From the NCBI RefSeq assembly GCF_949987535.1, contig NC_080067.1, positions 4,526,001 through 4,590,000 of the forward strand: a stretch of DNA of 64,000 bases, in the 5' to 3' direction. Source of the stretch: Balaenoptera acutorostrata. Lineage: Eukaryota > Chordata > Mammalia > Artiodactyla > Balaenopteridae. The notes below the pieces were generated by a model. That model saw only the letters and a program-made list of their open reading frames with translations. It searched no databases and had not been told where the DNA came from. This document shows positions 1 to 11,030 of the stretch, piece after piece. The translations under genes were made by a program, and so were the position numbers. Each line of letters starts with the position of its first letter. Within the stretch, counting starts at the first letter, position 1.

Positions 1-72
1 CCAGGTGGCTGGAGGGGGGAGCAAGGTTGACACGGGGAGACAGGGATGGAGTTGGGGCTAACTCAGACTGCC

Positions 73-205
73 CGGACTTCGCTGGCAGTCCAGTGGAAAG
101 GACTCCACGCTTCCACTGCAGGGGGCCTGGGTTTGATCCCTGGTCGGGGAACTAAGATCCCTCAAGTCCCCCAAGTTGCGCAGCCAAAAAAATAAGTAAA
201 TAAAA
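73..205 (+). mobile_element. CHR-type SINE, short form
   Basis: tRNA-derived SINE with a diverged head, a B-box-like gtttgatccctgg, the 'ggggaactaagatccc' body and an A-rich tail. Near-identical 9-bp direct repeats flank it (64-72 and 206-214, one mismatch), which fits L1-machinery insertion. Short relative to the roughly 300-bp copies elsewhere in the window. Confidence 0.85.
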
Positions 206-214
206 CAGATTGCC

Positions 215-636
215 TGCTGTACAGTTGCCCCTGTTGGTATCTGGGGGAGAGCCATTCATTCTAGTGTTACGTTTCTACAGTAATTATTTTGTCTTTCATT
301 TTTCGATTTGTTGAACTTACTCTCTTGAAAGGAGTGAGAAAGAGAAGGTCAGGAAAAACTAGAAAGGCAGAGTGGGATAGGGTGAGAGGCCCAGAAACAT
401 TCAGGCAATGACTGTTTAATTATGTTGTAAATAATTTACTGCTGAGAAAGAAGAATGGCAAAGCACCGAAAGCAGTAGGGAAGAGGGGGCTGGGATGCTT
501 CAGAGGCCAGGTGAGCTGGTGTTCCACCTTGACATAATCTTTGTATTTTTCTTTTTCCGAGTGTCAAATAGCTCTTGGAGGGGCTGTACCTCGGTTTATT
601 TAATTTACCATTTATATCCTATATAACAAATCATAG
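215..636. other. No recognised feature
   Basis: Mixed-composition DNA between a SINE and a DNA-transposon relic. No open frame, splice-flanked segment or repeat consensus that I can recognise. Confidence 0.5.
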
Positions 637-795
637 CACCGGCTTTCAAACTTAAATGTGCACAAGACCCTTATGATGAAATACAGATTCCTGGGCCCCC
701 TCGCTAAGACTCTGCTTCCATGAGTTTAGGATCTGCATTTTACCCTGTATGGTTTGGATACACTTTCTCCGCAAATTACACTTTGAAAACTACTG
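637..795. mobile_element. hAT-Charlie MITE (MER5-like)
   Basis: About 160 bp bounded by imperfect inverted termini (cggctttcaaac at the left, gaaaactactg at the right). The core has the 'acagattcctgggcccc...ctgcttc...gatctgcattt' pattern of MER5/MER20-type non-autonomous hAT elements. The subfamily is not certain. Confidence 0.65.
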
Positions 796-834
796 ATCTG
801 GCAGATTATAGTGAGAATGAGAAAGCATCATTTT

Positions 835-1147
835 TTTTTTTTTTTTTTTTTTTAGTGATCTGCAAGTTTTTTTTTAACTTTTATTTTGTGTTGGCTATAG
901 CTGGTTTACAATGTTGTGTTAGTTTCAGGTGTACAGCAAAGTGACTCAGTTATACATATACATGTATTTATTCTTTTTCAAATTCTTTTCCCGTTTAGGT
1001 TATTACAGAATATTGAACAGAGTTCCCTGTGCTATACAGCAGGTCCCTGTTGGTTATCAATTTTATATATAGTCGTGTGTATATGTCAATCCCAAACTCT
1101 AGTTTTATCCCTCCCCCCAACCCTTCCCCCTGGTAACCATAAGTTTG
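835..1147 (-). mobile_element. 5'-truncated L1 3' end
   Basis: Reverse-complement L1 3' UTR with the 'ttacaatgttgtgttagttt' and 'agttccctgtgctatacagc' landmarks. A 17-bp perfect TSD (818-834 and 1148-1164) flanks it. On the plus strand the tail is two T runs (831-853 and 867-875) separated by 13 bp of other sequence. Confidence 0.9.
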
Positions 1148-1164
1148 TGAGAAAGCATCATTTT

Positions 1165-2131
1165 GATGACTCTATTCACTCCTGAGAAAGGGAAGACAGA
1201 AATGACCAAAAGGAACTTTAGATTCAGAAAAGCATCAGTTATCTATTACAGTAGGGTGTGTGTTTGTGCGTGTGCTTTAAGAGAGAGCTGGTGGGGGGCT
1301 AAGAGAAATATTAGGAGGTTGGGGGCATTCTGACATATGCCTCGCTACTTATCACACTGACCCAGACCTGGTTTTAAGGTTTCTTCTCTTTACTAGCATA
1401 TGCCTCAAATCCTTTTTCCCAAAGCCCATCCAATTGGTAGCAAATGTGAACCATTTGCTGGACTGTCCCCCTAATCCATCATAGTACAATACAAAAAGAT
1501 GCAAAAAGACTGGGTGGATAAAGGAAATCAATAACCATTTCCTGTTCCTTACCTTGAGAGCCTTTGTCTGTTTTCAGGATGTCTTCAACAGAATAAAAAA
1601 CAGAGCTCAAATTCCCAATCAAAATCAGATAAAACACAGGCGATAAGACACAATGTATCTCCTTTCTGCAGATAAGAAATTTGAGTTATAACAGGGCCAA
1701 AGTGTCTGAGCCCAGTGCAGTTTTTTAGTGATTAGAGGCTTTTTGTGTTTCATAGTAATTTATAAACTTAATTATAAGATATTCAGAAACAAAGCAAATA
1801 TTCCAACAGTAGAATGTTAGCAAATTAAGCATAAAAAAAAGTTATCTACAGATTACAGGTAATGCTACATACTTTCTAATTTAGATTGTAACTTTCTTTT
1901 AAAATCCCTGAATACTGTTAAACTGTAAGTACCTGACCAAATATCAATATATTTATGCTTTCCTATTGGGCAACATAAACAAAAAGTTAGTTCGTCAGTA
2001 ATTTCTAACCTGATGGCCTCATAAAACAGTGTTTGCAAAATGCTTTCTAAATTGCCTTTACTTTAAGTGGTCTATGATTTTTGAATAAATCATATTTTTA
2101 AAAAGTATATAGATCTCTTATCTAGACCCTT
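1165..2131. other. No recognised feature
   Basis: AT-rich DNA with a short GT-rich stretch near 1257-1275. No coding or repeat signature seen. Confidence 0.45.
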
Positions 2132-2147
2132 AGAAAATTGCACACTT

Positions 2148-2318
2148 GGGACTTCCCTGGTGGTCCAGTGGCTAACGCTCCCAATGCAGGGGGCCTGGGT
2201 TTGGTCCCTGGTCAGGGAACTAGATCCCACATGCCACAACTAAAAGATCCCACATTCTGCCACTAAGACCTGGCACAGCCAAATAAAATAAATAAATAAA
2301 TAAATAATTTTAAAAAAA
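2148..2318 (+). mobile_element. CHR-type SINE, short form
   Basis: Head acttccctggtggtccagtg, B-box-like region, 'gcacagcc' end and (AAAT)n tail. A 16-bp TSD with two differences (2132-2147 and 2319-2334) bounds it exactly. Confidence 0.92.
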
Positions 2319-2334
2319 GAAGATTGCACGCTTA

Positions 2335-3300
2335 TTACATAGACACCACACTTTTCCAAGTAAATTATAATAAGGATTAAGCAAAATAATCAACAGAGCA
2401 TTTCATTTTCAGTATCACATCAAAGTTGCTACTTGGTACCATACCGAAGTCCTTTCTTCAAAATGGTCACATGGCAAAAGAGAATAAACCCTTTCCTTAG
2501 CCTTTGTATAGAAATGTGTTCAGTCTTTTACTTGTAGATAGGATCAATAAAGTTATAGGAGATCCTAAGAAAAAAGGTGAAGAATGCCTCTTTACGGTGG
2601 GTCTAATAAAGCTGTTAGTCTGCCTAATAGCTCCCTTTTCATACCTGCACATGGGTTTGGACCAACACTGAAGGGTGGTAAATCTTGGCTTCCTTTCATA
2701 TTGTTTATCATTATAAAGTAAGGGTTGTACCCTCAACTAGTTGCCCATAAAAGAAGGAATTGCCTAATACCCAAGTCTTTAAGGTGTTTCTCGTACTATG
2801 AGGGTCTCTCCCAATTTTTAAATTTTGAACAAAAAAGTACTGTTTGGAAATGAGCTGTTAGCCTGAAAAGACTCTCCTTCACATGAGTCTTAGATGCTGA
2901 TAGAAGTCCCCTGATGAACTAAGTTAGAAATTTTAAAAGGAGGCAAAGAATTTTAACACAGGCAAAATTCTCTTACCAGGAGTATGACTCCACCAATACT
3001 TGTATTGGATAGCGTAAAAAGCTCTTTAAAATTCCTTTGAAAAGCAATTCAGAAAGTTATTGCATTGAGGAGATGCACTTATAGTGCGTGCACTTACAAG
3101 ATGAACTCAACTTTCTTAATGTTATGCCAATAAGAGTATGGGATTTCGGATACGTTCTCTAATAGCGTCATACATGGATTGTAAAAGTGCTGTATTTCAA
3201 AAACTGACTTGGATGCGAAGATGATGTCTTCTGAAAAACCGTTGGATGAATCCAAGATTGGTTCTAGTGACAGCAATGGTGCTGTGTTTTGTTCATCTAC
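2335..3300. other. No recognised feature
   Basis: No recognisable gene or repeat. Minus-strand frames of 60-79 codons occur here, but none resembles a known protein and none has splice context. Confidence 0.4.
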
Positions 3301-3539
3301 GTTAGGATTGCCCTGATCTAAACATCATTGCTTGTCCTGGGGAGAAGGGGGGAACGTGTGTGTTCTTTGTAAGCATTGGCTTGTGGAAGCATGTATCATC
3401 ATGCTGAGGAAGGAGTGACTGGCCAATTTGATTACCTACTCCTCTTACTTTGGAGTACAGACTGGGGCAAGGAAGTGGAGCAGTCGGGCTCAGCTGCTGC
3501 CTGAGTAATTCCACCTGTGAGGTTATGAAAGCCTGATGA

Positions 3540-4000
3540 GCCCAGACTTTGGGCTGTGAGTTCTCCACCCACAGCCTCCCCCGTCCCTTTACTGTGTTAA
3601 TGCACACGGGCTGCCCGCGTGCTTTCATCCCCAGTAAAACCGGCATCCATGTCTTTGTTGAAGGGTTGCCCCAGTGACTGGAATACAATTTGTCTACACT
3701 TGGGGAGTCAGGATGCCTGGGAATTGAGTTCTCCCTGATGGGTACGGCAGTATAAATATGGCAGCTTCCTTGCCCCCTGATGGGGACAACTTTGACCAAC
3801 TACCTATGCTGTCACCAAAGCTCCCCTGTAGCATTGAGCCAAAGTGACCAGCTGTAGGACGTTGCTCGATAGCCTTATTGACCTCGTTCCTTTCCTGATC
3901 TCTGTTCTCTACTGGCTTGTTCTGGGAACATTTCCTAATAAATCACTTTAACACAAGTCTTCACGTCAGGGTCTGTTTCTAGGGAACCCTTCCTAAGACA
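3540..4000 (+). mobile_element. LTR-like relic with TATA and poly(A) signals (ERVL-type?)
   Basis: The 3' end '...gtctgtttctagggaaccct...ctaagaca' resembles mammalian ERVL-class LTR termini and ends in CA. A TATA-like tataaata at 3751 lies about 185 bp before an AATAAA at 3937-3942, the order expected for U3-R-U5. The left boundary and TSD were not found, so the extent is approximate. A minus-strand open frame of 165 codons (3302-3799) overlaps it but resembles nothing I know. Confidence 0.4.
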
Positions 4001-4483
4001 AGCGGTTCATGGCAGACCCTTGTGATTGCCGTGTCTGGGTCATTGGAGGTCAGCCCACACATCTGAATAAAATGGGTACCACCCCTGGAGCAGGAAATGA
4101 GATGGGCTTTCCTTTTATAGTGGATGCCGCCCAGCTCTCTCCTTCAGGACCTACACACTCATTTCCCCAGCTGTTGGGAAACTCAGCCGCTCACATCCTT
4201 CTCTGTGAATCGCCATTAGCCAAAGGACCACCCTCACGGCATGGCTGTTAGATGTGGGAGTTCAAAGGCCAGGCCCCCTCGTCTCTAGGTGGAACCACTT
4301 TGAAGAGCCATCCCAATTTCAGAGCTCCTGGGAAATCGGCTGACGACCCTGTTGCGATTCATTGTAACCCAATTTCTCCCTCTGCCCCACCCTGCTTTTC
4401 TTCTCAACGGCATTCTTCCATAAAACTTTTGCTAGTAGATCTCTATCTCAAAGTTAGTGTCTTGGGGAAACTGACCTAAGACA
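4001..4483 (+). mobile_element. Second LTR-like relic
   Basis: Its 3' end '...ctatctcaaagt...cttggggaaactgacctaagaca' repeats the terminal pattern of the preceding relic, after an ATAAAA near 4420. It is in the same orientation and directly adjacent. Too diverged to name a family, and boundaries are approximate. Confidence 0.35.
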
Positions 4484-4524
4484 TTCTTCAACCCAGAGAG
4501 GGAAGAAAGTTCTGAACTCCAAGG

Positions 4525-4640
4525 TTTACAGATGTCTGAAAGCAAAGGCTCAGAGAAGTGGCTTGCCCAAAGTCATGGAGCTGGTAAGGAGTGACAGAGC
4601 CTGGCTCAAACCATCTGGGTTTGAATCTGGATCCTTTTCC
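4525..4640 (-). mobile_element. MIR fragment
   Basis: Contains the reverse-complement MIR core: 'ggctcagagaagtggcttgcccaaagtcatg ...gacagagcctgg...tttgaatctgg' in the expected order. Confidence 0.7.
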
Positions 4641-5659
4641 ATTTGCATGTAAAACACCCAGAATATGTGGCTAAATTTTTGTTTCGAAGATCAGTCATGA
4701 TTTGTTTTTATTTTCATTATTTAATAGTACATTAAAATATTTTATTTACTTGTTTTTATTTTCTTCTAATGAAACCCAGTACTAACTATATACTCTTCAG
4801 GATGATGGACCACATGAACCTCTTCTCTACCAAGTACACTTCTCTTTACTTGTGCTCTCATCAAGATTAAAACAGGTGTCTTCTGGTGGTCAAGACTCAG
4901 AACAACACGCAGAGCAATACAGTGTGCTCTTAGAATAAGCTTCTATAAGTTGGAAGAAAGTTTCCATCACGTACTAATGATAACATTTTCCTTCCCTTGG
5001 GAGCAAATGCCCAAGAGAATAGCAGCTTAACTGGAGAATGCTTATCAGCTGGCTAGTCAAATTCCGGTCAACTACAATTAATGACAGAAGATATACATGG
5101 AGCTGAACACTGTGGGTAAACACACACACACACACTCACACACACTCACACAATCGATCCTCTCTTCCCTTCACCACCTCATGTTGGGCTCTGTCAACCT
5201 AGGAGCAAATAGGACTAAATAAAAAATGTTCATTAAGTTATCTATTGTGACTAGCTGTGCTATGGCTGCAGAAAATAAATAGGATTATGCCTGGTGTTTT
5301 GCCAGATATGACATAGTATTAATAAAAAGAAAAACATAATCTCCTCTGCCGTGAAGCCTTAGAAGAAAATAAATTCCAAAGGAAGTGTTCTTGATAACAT
5401 TGAAAATTAGGTCTACAATATTTTATTGATGTTTATTAAATGTATTTCATTAGTACTGTCGAGATGGGAGAGGAAGTAGTAAAAGGGAAAAATGAAATGT
5501 GGGAATACAGATTGGATGGCAAGAATGAGAGAGTGAGACTGACCAAGGGGACATAACATGCTGTTGATTGGTTTTCCCCAATTTAATTGATTTTCTGACC
5601 TACTGTGGCAATTCTTCTATCTTGAGTTTATGGACATAGAGATGACAAAGTTCGGCCAT
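4641..5659. other. No recognised feature apart from a CA repeat
   Basis: AT-rich sequence without a gene or interspersed repeat I can identify. The CA repeat at 5119-5152 is listed separately. Confidence 0.4.
5119..5152. repeat. (CA)n microsatellite
   Basis: Dinucleotide CA run of about 34 bp with two ct interruptions. Confidence 0.95.
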
Positions 5660-5840
5660 TGTCCAATAGAACTTTCCTACATCTGCCATGTCCAATGTCT
5701 CTAGCCACATGTGGCAATTGAGTACTTGAAATGTTACTAGTGCAACTGATGAACTAAACGTTCATTTTAATTAATTTAAATTTAATTTAAATAGCTACAT
5801 GTGGCAGTGACTATGCCCTGGGCAGTGCAGCCTACAATTA
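5660..5840. mobile_element. hAT-type MITE relic
   Basis: Starts with ccaatagaactttc, has 'agccacatgtggcaattgag' and a central AT-rich palindromic stretch (taattaatttaaatttaatt), and repeats 'agctacatgtggcag' near the end. This matches an old mammalian hAT MITE. Other copies lie at 6245 and 53888. Confidence 0.6.
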
Positions 5841-5939
5841 TGTGACGAGTGAAAATTTTGTTTCTTAACATTTATGGTCAGAATTCCTTTTAGGTATGAA
5901 AATGTCTTTCTTTGGGATGACCTATGCTAAGCCCATTGG

Positions 5940-6090
5940 GATATGTTTTCCACTTTATATGTATGAGCTTATTTAATTCCCAGTTTAACGCAATGAGATA
6001 GTTACTATTATTAACCCCATGTTAGAGGCAAGAAGTCTGAGGAACATAGAGATTGAGGAATTTGTCGAGTCATGTAATAAGTAGAGATCC
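5940..6090 (-). mobile_element. MIR fragment
   Basis: 'ttaattcccagtttaacgcaatgagatagttactattattaaccccatgttagaggc' followed by 'aagtctgaggaacatagaga' follows the reverse-complement MIR/MIR3 order. Confidence 0.6.
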
Positions 6091-6244
6091 AAAGATATGG
6101 CCGTTGGCAGGTGCTAAAGTGTCATGGTAGACGGACAAAGTGCTCGGCATGAATTAAGGAAAGGTCCGAAAAGATGTAAGCAGAGTAGGAAGATGGAGAG
6201 AGTCTGGGACTCGGGTAGAACGCCCATGGTGCCACAGGGAAGGG

Positions 6245-6456
6245 GCTAGAGCTGTGCTATAAACATGGTAGCCACTAGCCACATGTGGCTATTTAAGTAG
6301 AAATACATTAACATTAAATCAATGTCAAATTCAATCTCTCAGTCACAGTGGCCACATTGCAAGTGCTCAAAATCCACCCGTGGTAGTAATGACTGTATTA
6401 GACAGTGAAAAAGTAGGACATCTCTATCATCATAGAATGTTCTATTGGACAGAACT
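6245..6456. mobile_element. hAT-type MITE relic, related to 5660
   Basis: Contains 'tagccactagccacatgtgg' and ends 'gaatgttctattggacaga', the two ends of the same MITE family seen at 5660. Moderately diverged. Confidence 0.6.
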
Positions 6457-7039
6457 GAGTCAAAGGATAGTTCAGCATGGCTGTATCTCCTGACCATGGA
6501 GGTGGTGAAAACACTGATGTAAGGGAAACATCTCTTTCATCTTTCCCCAAATTACCAGCAAAGACTATTGATTTCATGAATGCTCTGTAGGAGTCCGTGT
6601 AAATTAGGAAAGGGCTACATTTCTTGCCTAGATCAATATGACATGGTATATGGGTTGTATTTCAAAAGTAAGAGGTTGGAGTCTAAGATGGTCACATAAA
6701 GTTGCAAAAAGTATTGTTGGGGTGAGAAGGGGGCTTGAACTCCCATGAACTGTGGAGTTAGGAGAGTGCTGGTGGTTTGAACCAACTTTTACTAAGATTT
6801 GTGGATACTGTGGCCTTCCTTCCTTCAGCTGACAGTATTCATATGACCACACATAGTGTGAAGAAGAGAATTACATTCTACTCTGTTCTTGATCTTGGAG
6901 TCTTTAAAACATTAGTTGAATTTTTCTGAAAGCCACAATTTGTGGTCAGTTTGTATCTATCCATCCTGTTACTGATTTTAAGTCATCACACAGGTGATAT
7001 TCCTGGCTTGAAATAATAATGGTGGTTAGCAATCTAAAG

Positions 7040-7220
7040 GCAAAACACTGTTTCAAGCATCTTATATGTATTAAATTTATTGAATTCTCAGATAAACTCA
7101 GTGAGATAGTTACTGTTATCCCCATTTTAGATGCAATGACCTAAGGCACAAGAGATTAGGCAAGGTAACTGGCCATGAGTCACATACTAAGTAAGATAGG
7201 CAGGATTTGAATAAATCTGT
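7040..7220 (-). mobile_element. MIR fragment
   Basis: 'gagatagttactgttatccccattttagatg' then 'aggcacaagagattaggcaaggtaactgg' is a reverse-complement MIR signature. Confidence 0.7.
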
Positions 7221-7705
7221 CCCTAGATGCCAATAAGGGTCTTTCGTATGTTTCAATAGGCAGATAACCAGAGTGCCTTCTGGTTTATTGTCTTGGCCCC
7301 TGAATCTCACGCTGTGTGTTATCTTCATGCGTACTTCATGGCAAGAAGAGCCAGCTCTGGGGGTGACTTTAAGATATTAATCCATGTGCCTGTGACCTCT
7401 GGGAGTGGAATCGCAGAACTGAAGAACTTCAGCGACATCCTGAACTTTTTGTAACTCTGAAGGTACCAACCTCTACCCTTTGGGTGGGAAATAGAAGTAC
7501 CCCTGACCAACGGTGCAGCTCCTAAAAAAGAACTGGTTGCCAAGCTACTGAGAGTATCTGGATGTTCTCTGAACATCTGGTTGGCACCATTTCACCAGCC
7601 CCCCTGGAGGAGAGCAAGGAGTAGCAATATGGGAAATCTATAATTAATTGCACATTATAAACTTGTAGAATGGTAGTGCTGGGATGAACTTCAGTGGTCA
7701 CCTGG

Positions 7706-7838
7706 GGCAGACATTCTCAATGGCTGGACTGTAGACCATGTTTCAGAATCATTCAGGAAGAGTTTTAAGCATGCGGAGGCCAGGTCCTACCCCTGGAGAC
7801 TCTGGTTCACTAGGTCTGTGGGAGGAGACCCAGTGTTA
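7706..7838. mobile_element. hAT-Charlie MITE fragment (MER5-like)
   Basis: 'attctcaatggctggactg', 'tcagaatcattcaggaagag', 'ccaggtcctacccctggag' and 'ttcactaggtctgtggg' follow the layout of MER5/MER20-type elements. The far terminus is lost where the unexplained 119-bp sequence begins. Confidence 0.5.
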
Positions 7839-7957
7839 TAGAAATTAGACGGATAATATATGAACCGCCAATACTGGGGCAGTAATTACATTAACTACCT
7901 TCTTTTCTCTCTCCACTCGGCAGGTAATGATGCTGCAAGACAGAATATTTTACTGAC
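7839..7957 (+). repeat. Unidentified 119-bp repeat, copy 1
   Basis: By eye, the reverse complement of 10192-10310 matches this over 119 bp at roughly 80%, with long matched blocks such as ggtaatgatgctgcaagaca and cagtaattacat. I do not recognise the family. Both copies end abruptly in unrelated flanks, which suggests an old dispersed element. It lies directly beside a hAT MITE fragment. Confidence 0.75.
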
Positions 7958-8284
7958 TGTAAATCCTGTACTTTAAAGAGATGCCCATTAAAAAAAAATT
8001 CATTGGTCACCTTTGGAGGACGGTAGAGAAACAAATCATTATTTTAAAATCTGCCAAATAAAGGGGAAAATCATGTATTCATCCTGCTTTTCATTTACCA
8101 ACATTATCAGGAAAGTTAAATCGCTGTTTAGGGACAATTTTTGTTAACAGAAGTATTGCCTCTAGTAAGTAAAGGAAGAATGTTAGAATACCACATTCTG
8201 TCACTCCTAATGAATCAATGGTTGTGACCAACCCCAAATGGGCTTCCTGATGGAAGTACACGATACCATATGTAAAGTGTTCTT

Positions 8285-8610
8285 TTTTTTTTTTTTTTAA
8301 ATCTAGGCTTTTTTTTTTGTTTTGTTTTGTTTTGTTTTTTTTATTTACGGCTGTGTTGGGTCTTCATTTCTGTGCGAGGGCTTTCTCTAGTTGTGGCAAG
8401 CGGGGGCCACTCTTCATCGCGGTGCGCGGGCCTTTCACTGTCATGGCCTCTCTTGTTGCGGAGCACAGGCTCCAGACGCGCAGGCTCAGCAGTTGTGGCT
8501 CACGGGCCCAGTTGCTCCGCGGCATGTGGGATCTTCCCAGACCAGGGCTCGAACCCGTGTCTCCTGCATTGGCAGGCAGATTCTTAACCACTGCGCCACC
8601 AGGGAAGCCC
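8285..8610 (-). mobile_element. Full-length CHR-type SINE
   Basis: Reverse-complement copy with an intact head (cgccaccagggaagccc), B box (cagggctcgaacccgtg), body and a T-rich (TTTTG)n tail. A perfect 14-bp TSD (tgtaaagtgttctt, 8271-8284 and 8611-8624) flanks it. Open frames of 75-106 codons in this copy are SINE translations, not genes. Confidence 0.95.
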
Positions 8611-8624
8611 TGTAAAGTGTTCTT

Positions 8625-8989
8625 ACCAAAAACTTAAACTAGAATCTCATCAAGTCTCTATAGCTCATTTTCAATTCATAGGAGATATGGAAGACAGAGG
8701 AACATGCTAAATAACACCATTAGGATTCAATAATCAAAATCCAGACTGTGAGAACACCTATAGGTCAGATGATCCAGTTTCTTCATTATATACATTGAAT
8801 GAGGGGAAAAAAGATAGAGGGAGAACCCATAGAGTAAAAGAGACTTAAGAAACAAATCAGTCAATTGAAGATGGATCTTGTTAGGTTTCTGATTCGATTA
8901 CAAACATTTAAAAATAAATTTTCTTAGGTGTGATAATTATGTTACAGATATGTTTTAAGAGCTGCTTACTGAAATATTCATGGATGAAA
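8625..8989. other. No recognised feature
   Basis: AT-rich sequence. Nothing identifiable. Confidence 0.45.
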
Positions 8990-9335
8990 TGAATATAAAT
9001 ATTTCTGAATAAGTTAGAAAATTTGCTTTAAAATAATTCAGAGAGGTAATTCCCTGGTGGTCCAGTGGTTAGGACTCTGGGCTTTCACTGCAGGGGCATG
9101 GGTTCGATCTCTGGTTGGGGAACTAAGGTCTTGTAAACTGCGTGGCGCAGCCAAGAAAAAATAATAATAATTCAGAGAAAAGGAGGTGGGTAAGGAGTTA
9201 GATGAAACAAGATTGGTCCAAAGTTGATAACTGAGGAAGCTAGGTGATGGTTACCAACAAGTCGTCATACTAATTCTTCAACTTTTGCATATGATTGAAA
9301 TTGCCCCTTAGAAAAAGTCAAAAATGAAAAATTGT
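8990..9335 (+). mobile_element. Old L1 3' end, split by a SINE
   Basis: 'gatgaaacaagattggtcc', 'gaagctaggtgatgg' and 'cttttgcatatgattgaaat' are L1M-type 3' UTR landmarks. The 5' boundary is uncertain. The SINE at 9045 inserted into it. Confidence 0.65.
9045..9165 (+). mobile_element. CHR-type SINE, short form
   Basis: Head taattccctggtggtccagt, B box gggttcgatctctgg and a short A-rich tail. A 13-bp TSD (9032-9044 and 9166-9178) bounds it. Confidence 0.9.
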
Positions 9336-9365
9336 GTCCAAAAATGCAAAGGCTTTGGCTTATCT

Positions 9366-9598
9366 CAGGGGTCAGCAAACTGTGGCCTTCAGGTGAAAGC
9401 CAGTTTGCTGCTTGTTTTTGTGAATACAATTTTTTTAGAACACTAAAGGACACCCATTCACTTATGTATTGTCTGTGGCCGCTTTCTTGCCACAATGGAA
9501 CTGTTGAGTAGTTGCAACAGAGACTGCTGTATGGCCTGTCAAGCTTAAAACATTTGCCATCTGGCTCTTCACAGAAAATGTTTTGCCACCCCTTGCTT
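9366..9598. mobile_element. hAT-type MITE
   Basis: Left terminus caggggtcagcaaactgtgg and right terminus ttttgccaccccttg form imperfect inverted repeats. The body has 'cttgtttttgtgaata', 'cacttatgtattgtctgtgg' and 'gttgagtagttgcaacagag', as in a common mammalian hAT MITE. A degenerate 8-bp TSD (gcttatct versus gcttagat) is possible. Confidence 0.75.
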
Positions 9599-10191
9599 AG
9601 ATGAAGTTGTAAATTGTAAAAAAGAATTACATCCTAATTTTTTTGTGCTTGGTTCTTGTCATACATACCACTTTTATGTGTGTGTTTTAAAATTTTTTCA
9701 GTTTTTTGAATACTATTAGAAGGAATATTAGAATTAGAATATCATCATTCTGTAACTCTGATGAGTAAACAGAGGTAGGCAATGGTTATCAATAGCAATT
9801 AGTCTAGGCACTGGTCATTAATGACTAATACATAAGAATATTGATGTAATGTATAAGACTATGAATGGGTGAATACTTTAAGCTACTGTCCTAAAAAAAC
9901 ATGTCCAGGTCATTCCAATGTCTGGTCCAAGTTGAAAACATTAATCTCCCTCCGCCTTCATTATTCATACGAGAAACGAAACGGTTAAGTCATGGAAGAG
10001 ATACCAAAATAAGGCACCTACTTAGAGACCCAAACATGTTTCATCATGTAAGGAGCTCTTCCCCCCCCCACCCCCCTTATGGTGTACTGGAGTGTTTAAA
10101 AAAAAAAAACAACAGTGTATGAATCCTAGCAAGATATGCTTTGTGTCAGTTTTCTCTATCTCAATTCTGAAATGGTCTCTAGACCATTTTG
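9599..10191. other. No recognised feature
   Basis: Contains a C run (about 10061-10076) and an A run (10098-10109). A 9-bp palindrome aaatggtct-ct-agaccattt occurs at 10170-10189. No gene signature. Confidence 0.4.
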
Positions 10192-10310
10192 GTCAGTAAA
10201 ATATTGTGTCTTGCAGCATCATTACCTACCAAGTGGAGAGAAAAAGGAAGGTACTTCATGTAATTACTGTCCCTGCGGTTCTCGTTCATATATTACCGGT
10301 CTGATTTCTA
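10192..10310 (-). repeat. Unidentified 119-bp repeat, copy 2 (inverted)
   Basis: Inverted partner of 7839-7957, 2.2 kb away and of equal length. Similarity stops at both ends. The pair could form a long imperfect stem if transcribed or made single-stranded. Confidence 0.75.
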
Positions 10311-10499
10311 AAGAACGGGGTGGTACGGAGGGCAGAGAGTGCTGTAATATCCCAGAGACCAGCTTTTCTGAAGGACGATTGTATTGTGGTTTAGGTAGCG
10401 ATTGCAGTTGAGGAGTGGGAGGGCACTAGTAGGGAAAAGCACTTAAAGGAGTCTAGGGTTTGCGGGAGCTTAAGGGAGGTAATACGGGAAGAGTTGAAA

Positions 10500-10680
10500 G
10501 GCTTGGAGCTGAAAGACTTGATTCAAGGTGACTTTGGACAAATTTAACCTTTCTGAACCTCGGTTTCCTCTGATGGGACAGGCCAGCCTCCCAAGATCGT
10601 TGTGCAAATTAAATAGAGTGACGTATGTGAAAGGATTTTGTAAACTTTGTAACACTAGGTGAATATAAGGGGTCATTACC
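10500..10680 (+). mobile_element. MIR fragment
   Basis: 'gacttgattcaaggtgactttggac', 'tttctgaacctcggtttcctctgatgggac' and 'ttgtgcaaattaaatagagtgacgtatgtgaaag' follow plus-strand MIR order. Confidence 0.7.
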
Positions 10681-10753
10681 TAGGCTCATTCATTCTGCCA
10701 ATGAGCTAGATCCATCTTTGACAGTTGCCAAGTTCAGGAAGGTAAAAAGAAGC

Positions 10754-11020
10754 GTCTGAAGGGGAAGGCAGTGTGGAGGAGGGATGGAGTGAGAGTTTGG
10801 GATTAGCAGATGCAAACTATTATACAGAGAATGAATAAACAACAAGGTCCTACTGTAGAGCACAGGGAACTATATTCAATATCCTGTGATAAACCATAAT
10901 GGAAAAGAATATGAAAAAGAATGTATATCTATCTATCTATCTAACTGAATCACTTTGCTGTACAGCAGAAATGAACGCAACATTGTAAATCAACTATACT
11001 TTAATAAAATAAATTTTTAA
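10754..11020 (+). mobile_element. 5'-truncated L1 3' end
   Basis: Polypurine stretch, 'gggattagcagatgcaaac', 'acaaggtcctactgtagagc' and 'caacattgtaaatcaactat', then an A-rich tail. A 10-bp TSD aaaaagaagc (10744-10753 and 11021-11030) flanks it. A short (ATCT)n tract lies at 10924-10942. Confidence 0.85.
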
Positions 11021-11030
11021 AAAAAGAAGC

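Noticed and set aside
3302..3799. 165-codon minus-strand open frame
   Set aside because: It overlaps LTR-like sequence and has no recognisable domain or promoter. Length alone does not support a gene in this composition.
8317..8637. Several overlapping 74-106 codon open frames
   Set aside because: They translate the SINE body in different frames. The same peptide phrases recur at 14269, 20776, 58428 and 63525 wherever a SINE lies.
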